A stretch of DNA of 64,000 nt, from positions 62,001 through 126,000 of the forward strand of contig NZ_CP173678.1 of NCBI RefSeq assembly GCF_051903925.1, read 5' to 3'. Position numbers and translations under genes: made by a program. The DNA comes from G051903925 sp051903925. GTDB taxonomy: Bacteria > Pseudomonadota > Alphaproteobacteria > Zavarziniales > Zavarziniaceae. This document shows positions 60,779-64,000 of the stretch, in pieces. How positions within the stretch are numbered: the first letter of the stretch is position 1; the number at the start of each line of letters is the position of its first letter. A model generated the notes under the pieces. The model made no database searches, had not been told where the DNA came from, and was given only the letters and a program-made list of their open reading frames with translations.

Positions 60779-62235
60779 GGCGCCGGCCCCGCAACGGCCC
60801 GCAGCAGGGGGCGCAGCTTGACCAGGCTCTCCTCCCGCTCCGCTGCAGGCTCGGAATCGGAGACGATGCCGCCGCCCGCCTGGGCCACCACGGTCCCGCC
60901 AGCCAGGGTCAGGGTGCGGATCACGACCGCCGAATCCATGGCGCCGTCGACCCCGATCCAGGCGATCGCGCCATAGTTCGCGCCGCGCCGCGCCGGCTCC
61001 ACCGCCCGGATGATCTCCATCGCCCGGATCTTGGGCGCACCGGTGATCGACCCGCCGGGAAAGGTCGCACGCAGCAGGTCGACCGGCCCCAGGCCCCGGC
61101 GCAGCTGCGCCCGCACGACCGAGACCAGGTGATGGACGGAGGCAAAGCGCTCCAGTGCATTCAGCTGCGGGACCGTGACGCTGCCCAGTTCCGCCACCCG
61201 CCCCAGGTCGTTGCGCAGCAGGTCGACGATCATCAGGTTCTCGGCCCGGTCCTTCTCGCTGGCCAGCAGTTCCGCAGCAAGGGCCGCGTCGGTCGCCTCG
61301 TCCACTCCGCGCGGTCGCGTGCCCTTGATCGGCCGCGTCTCGATCGCGCCATCAGGCGTCAGGCGCAGGAACCGCTCGGGCGAGGCACTGGCGATCGCAA
61401 GGCCCGGCCCGCACTGGAGCAGGGCCGCGAACGGCGCGGGGCTCAGCGTCCGCAGCCTCAGGTACAAGTCCAGTGGCGTCAGGCCGGGCGGGATCGGCGC
61501 CCGGAAGCGCTGGGTGAAGTTGGCCTGGAAGATCTCCCCCGCATGGATTTCCGCGATCACCCGCGCGATACGCGCCTCAACCTCCGCCGGCGCCAGGTCG
61601 GCATGCCAGGGGGACGTCGCCGCCCAGTCCGCGCCGGGTGATGCTGCCGGCGCCGCCTCCAGCGGCCGGGCCAGCGCCGCGGCCTTGGCCTCGGCCGCCG
61701 CCACCGGCTCGCCCGGCAGGGCCCGAGCGATAACCCAGGCCTGTCGTGTCGCGCCGTCAAAGGCCGCAACCGCATCATAGAGTCCGACCACCATCTCCGG
61801 CACGGTGACGGGATCGTCGGCAGGCGGGGGCAGACGCTCCAGGTGCCGGCCCAGGTCATAGCCCAGATAGCCAATGGCCCCCGTCAGGAACGGCGCCGGT
61901 CCCGTGGCCCCGGGCAGCGCCCATGCCGCCAGTTCCCGCTCCAGCACGGCGAAGGGGTCACCCGCAACGGCCACGCCATCGACCGTAACACCCCAGTCGT
62001 CCGCCCGGATGACCCGTGCTGGGCGACACGCGACATAGGACCATCGGCTGCGCGCATCGCCGCTCTGACCGTCCCAAGGCGCCGCACTGTCCAGCAGCAC
62101 GGCGTGCGCCTCCCCCGCCACCGCGGCAAATGCCGCCAGCGGCTCCCGCCAGGCCAGCGGCCGCACGCACAAGGCGCCTTGCGCAGACGCGAGTAGGCGG
62201 GAAGGCGGCACGGCAAGCGGCATGGCAACCCTCAT
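60775..62235 (-). CDS. pabB: Aminodeoxychorismate synthase component I
   Basis: This 486-residue chorismate-binding enzyme has ARIARVIAEIHAGEIFQANF, a PIKGTRPRGVDEATDAALAA motif (the PIKGT lysine distinguishes PabB from TrpE, which has PIAGT) and LRATFPGGSITGAPKIRAME. It aminates chorismate using ammonia from a PabA/TrpG glutaminase, which is not in the window. It runs opposite to ribF and ileS and is coupled to the lyase gene by ATGA. Confidence 0.92.
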   Translation of the reverse strand: MRVAMPLAVPPSRLLASAQGALCVRPLAWREPLAAFAAVAGEAHAVLLDSAAPWDGQSGDARSRWSYVACRPARVIRADDWGVTVDGVAVAGDPFAVLERELAAWALPGATGPAPFLTGAIGYLGYDLGRHLERLPPPADDPVTVPEMVVGLYDAVAAFDGATRQAWVIARALPGEPVAAAEAKAAALARPLEAAPAASPGADWAATSPWHADLAPAEVEARIARVIAEIHAGEIFQANFTQRFRAPIPPGLTPLDLYLRLRTLSPAPFAALLQCGPGLAIASASPERFLRLTPDGAIETRPIKGTRPRGVDEATDAALAAELLASEKDRAENLMIVDLLRNDLGRVAELGSVTVPQLNALERFASVHHLVSVVRAQLRRGLGPVDLLRATFPGGSITGAPKIRAMEIIRAVEPARRGANYGAIAWIGVDGAMDSAVVIRTLTLAGGTVVAQAGGGIVSDSEPAAEREESLVKLRPLLRAVAGPAP

Positions 62236-62328
62236 AGGACGCCGCCCCGCCCCGCGCCAGGGTGAAGGTTCGGGGCGCAGGCCCGCGCTTTTGCTTTACG
62301 CTTGCCGCGATCCCGAACCGGAGCCGCC

Positions 62329-62874
62329 ATGCCGACCAACACTGATCCCACAAGCGTCGTCGCGTTCTGGCGGGAGGCGGGGCCGGAGCGTTGGTTCGCG
62401 AAGGATGACGCGTTCGATGCGGACTTCCGCCAGCGCTTCATGGACCTGCATCTGGCCGTGGCGGCCCGGGCGCATGACGACTGGCTGGCGACGGCGGAGG
62501 GGGCGCTGGCGCTGGTCATCCTGACCGATCAGTTCCCACGCAACTGCTTCCGCGGCACCGCGCACATGTACACGACCGATCCTCTGGCCCGCCTGTACGC
62601 ACGCGAGGCCCTCGACCGTGGCTACAAGGCCCAGGTCGATCCCGCGTTGCAGCAGTTCCTGTGCCTGCCCTTCGAGCATTCGGAAGACCTGGCCGACCAG
62701 GACCATTCCGTCGCCCTGCACATGGGCCTGGGCGAGGAAGCAGAGCGCTATGCCGCCCACCACCGCGACATCATCCGGAGATTCGGCCGCTTCCCCCACC
62801 GCAACGCGATCCTGGGCCGGACCAGTACGGCCGAGGAACAGGCCTTCCTCGACGCTGGCGGGTTCAACGGCTGA
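62329..62874 (+). CDS. DUF924 family protein
   Basis: This 181-residue helical protein has VVAFWREAGPERWFAKDDAF, then ALALVILTDQFPRNCFRGTA, LCLPFEHSEDLADQDHSVAL and FGRFPHRNAILGRTSTAEEQ. These are the signatures of DUF924 (YbgI/YtbQ-like helical repeats), found in bacteria and fungi, with unknown function. The ATG at 62329 starts the conserved part. It diverges from pabB and converges with the toxin gene 15 bases away. Confidence 0.87.
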   Translation: MPTNTDPTSVVAFWREAGPERWFAKDDAFDADFRQRFMDLHLAVAARAHDDWLATAEGALALVILTDQFPRNCFRGTAHMYTTDPLARLYAREALDRGYKAQVDPALQQFLCLPFEHSEDLADQDHSVALHMGLGEEAERYAAHHRDIIRRFGRFPHRNAILGRTSTAEEQAFLDAGGFNG

Positions 62875-62889
62875 CCGTCACGGCCAGAA

Positions 62890-63162
62890 TCAAGGCCGGC
62901 GCCGCGCGGCGTGCATGACCCTGAGGATACGGACGGTGTCCGCAACGACCATGTAGATCAGGATGTAGTTTCTCTCCGCCACAAACTCTCGCGTGCGGTC
63001 ACGTCGTCCTGGCCGCCCTAGAAACGGATAGGCTTCAAGATGAGCTGCTGTCTGAGCAAGGCGCTCGTCGAGAGCCAAGGCCGCTGCGGGATTGTCTACC
63101 TCGATATAGCTGCGGATTCGCTTTCGATCACGATTGGCTGCCGGTGTCCAAAGCAGCTTCAC
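62890..63162 (-). CDS. ParE/RelE-type toxin
   Basis: This 90-residue protein has the ParE fold: LLWTPAANRDRKRIRSYIEV, then AAHLEAYPFLGRPGRRDRTR and EFVAERNYILIYMVVADTVR, ending VRILRVMHAARRRP. ParE toxins act on DNA gyrase; RelE members cleave mRNA. The two cannot be separated with certainty, but the length and the ending favour ParE. The start lies 35 bases inside the end of the antitoxin gene, giving tight translational coupling. Confidence 0.88.
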   Translation of the reverse strand: MKLLWTPAANRDRKRIRSYIEVDNPAAALALDERLAQTAAHLEAYPFLGRPGRRDRTREFVAERNYILIYMVVADTVRILRVMHAARRRP

Positions 63163-63457
63163 CCTGCCGACTCGGCCTTGCGGACCAGCTTGCTCTTACT
63201 TCGGCGCGCCAGGCAGCCGCTTCAGCCTCCACCTCCTCGTGGGAGATCAGCAGGCCTGCATCGGCCTCGTCCAGGCCGATCTGGACCTGCTCGCGGAACC
63301 AGGCGTCGTATTCAGGGTCGCTTGGCGGCTGCTCCACCACCTCGCGCATGAACTCCTGGATCAAGTCCTCGATCGAGCGACCCTGAGCGCGCGCGGTCTC
63401 CTCGAAGGCCGCCATCAGGTCGGCGTCAACGCGGAAAGTGAATGTCGTCTCGCCCAT
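63128..63457 (-). CDS. Ribbon-helix-helix antitoxin
   Basis: This 109-residue protein has an N-terminal ribbon-helix-helix DNA-binding segment (TTFTFRVDADLMAAFEETAR, then QGRSIEDLIQEFMREVVEQ) and a C-terminal toxin-neutralising helix (DAWFREQVQIGLDEADAGLL, then EEVEAEAAAWRAEVRASW). It should bind its own promoter with the toxin. The ATG at 63457 begins at the conserved MGETTF. The last 12 or so residues are encoded over the toxin start, an unusually long overlap. Confidence 0.87.
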   Translation of the reverse strand: MGETTFTFRVDADLMAAFEETARAQGRSIEDLIQEFMREVVEQPPSDPEYDAWFREQVQIGLDEADAGLLISHEEVEAEAAAWRAEVRASWSARPSRQGEAALDTGSQS

Positions 63458-63590
63458 CACGGCACCGCAACAGGGTTGTGGAAGGGGGCAGCCTAGCACG
63501 GTCCCGCGCCCGTGGCTGGACCGGCGGGCGATTGCGGCCTATAAACCGCCGGATGCGCGGATTGCTGCCCCCAGGCACCCGAATTATGCG

Positions 63591-63614
63591 CCCGGCCTTC
63601 ATCTGAGGGCCGGG
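63591..63614 (+). promoter_or_regulatory. Hairpin in the ileS leader
   Basis: CCCGGCC (63591-63597) and GGCCGGG (63608-63614) form a 7-bp stem with a 10-base loop, 77 bases before ileS. A TATAAA lies further up at 63540-63545 but has no good -35 partner. No T-box was recognised. Confidence 0.35.
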
Positions 63615-63691
63615 TCAGCCTTGTCACGCCCGGTCGCGCTCGGCGCGGCCCCTGTCAATCCGCCCAATACGGGTTCTCCCTTCCGCTCGCC

Positions 63692-64000
63692 ATGACGAAC
63701 GACACTCCCGCCCGCGACTACAAGTCGACGCTGTCCTTGCCCGAAACCGCCTTTCCGATGAAGGCGGGCCTGCCCAAGCTTGAGCCGGCGTTGCTGCAGC
63801 GCTGGGCCGAAGCCGACCTTGAGGGGCAGCGCCGCGCCACCTCCGCCGGCCGGCCGCGCTTCACCTTTCACGACGGCCCGCCTTATGCCAACGGCAACAT
63901 CCACATCGGCACGGCGCTGAACAAGATCCTGAAGGACCTCGTCTGCCGCACCCAGTTCATGCTGGGCAAGCAGGCCGTCTATGTCCCCGGTTGGGACTGC
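63692..64000 (+). CDS. ileS: Isoleucyl-tRNA synthetase, N-terminal part
   Basis: The first 103 codons are in the window and the rest lies beyond its right edge. The protein begins MTNDTPARDYKSTLSLPETA and contains FHDGPPYANGNIHIGTALNK, where HIGT is the ATP-binding HIGH-type motif of class I synthetases, followed by ILKDLVCRTQFMLGKQAVYV. It charges tRNA-Ile and is cytoplasmic. The start ATG at 63692 is placed by conservation; no ribosome site is obvious. Confidence 0.96.
   Translation, partial: MTNDTPARDYKSTLSLPETAFPMKAGLPKLEPALLQRWAEADLEGQRRATSAGRPRFTFHDGPPYANGNIHIGTALNKILKDLVCRTQFMLGKQAVYVPGWDC

Noticed and set aside
63458..63691. T-box leader for ileS
   Set aside because: No T-box consensus or antiterminator was visible. 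T-box leaders are rare outside Gram-positive bacteria.

Overview
This window is GC-rich bacterial chromosome, densely packed with genes, and looks like an alphaproteobacterium, most likely near Rhodospirillales. The evidence is the gene content: the order secA / parvulin isomerase / argJ / mutT, type-2 ArgC, DUF1289, DUF465, DUF1127, DUF2244, TIGR02444, a YjbE-type TerC protein, an L13-S9 operon and a CheY with a possible CtrA box. The organism assignment is inference from protein families, not from a marker gene. No rRNA, tRNA, CRISPR array, insertion sequence or prophage was seen. Nearly all of it reads as core chromosome plus lineage-specific operons.

Layout. 1-5.5 kb: the end of a hotdog thioesterase, then a tetR-RND-adaptor efflux operon. 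5.7-10 kb: pyrophosphatase, a CorC-like/TerC-like membrane pair and an acyl-CoA synthetase. 10.3-12.6 kb: flavin prenyltransferase UbiX between two DUF465 proteins, TIGR02444 and a DUF4239 membrane protein. 12.7-22.9 kb: a polyester-depolymerase-like esterase, a phosphotriesterase-family enzyme, an MFS transporter, a secreted protein with three internal repeats, a membrane acyltransferase, a DsbA-fold isomerase, an O-methyltransferase, a CaiB-type CoA transferase, lpxC and a DUF1289 protein. 23-28.6 kb: two acyl-CoA dehydrogenases resembling a large/small subunit pair, and an SDR/GH15 pair.

28.6-32.3 kb is the most unusual part. It holds two full-length paralogous pentaheme cytochromes c, each opening with a CX4CH heme site, in an apparent minus-strand operon behind a membrane-anchored TPR protein. 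Their terminator lies inside the 3' end of the convergent GH15 gene. 32.4-36 kb: prepilin peptidase, L,D-transpeptidase, a lipoprotein hydrolase and a DUF2569 membrane protein. 36-38.2 kb: argC and the rplM-rpsI operon, with a visible promoter, a terminator and a double dyad upstream. 38.2-46 kb: a YARHG protein, enoyl-CoA hydratase, a diguanylate cyclase, CoA-binding protein/metY, a PPOX-like flavoprotein, nth, DUF2244, DUF1127, an AraC-MGMT fusion and dapB.

46.8-54.4 kb: secA diverges from a parvulin/argJ/hydrolase/mutT operon. 54.4-58.4 kb: an EAL-CBS-GGDEF protein, an NDUFAF5-like methyltransferase, a TerB-like protein and cheY. 58.5-64 kb: a MaoC-type hydratase and ribF, then an opposite-strand pabB-pabC pair, DUF924 and a ParE/antitoxin module, ending in the start of ileS. 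Two families of short palindromic intergenic elements occur, each with two copies.
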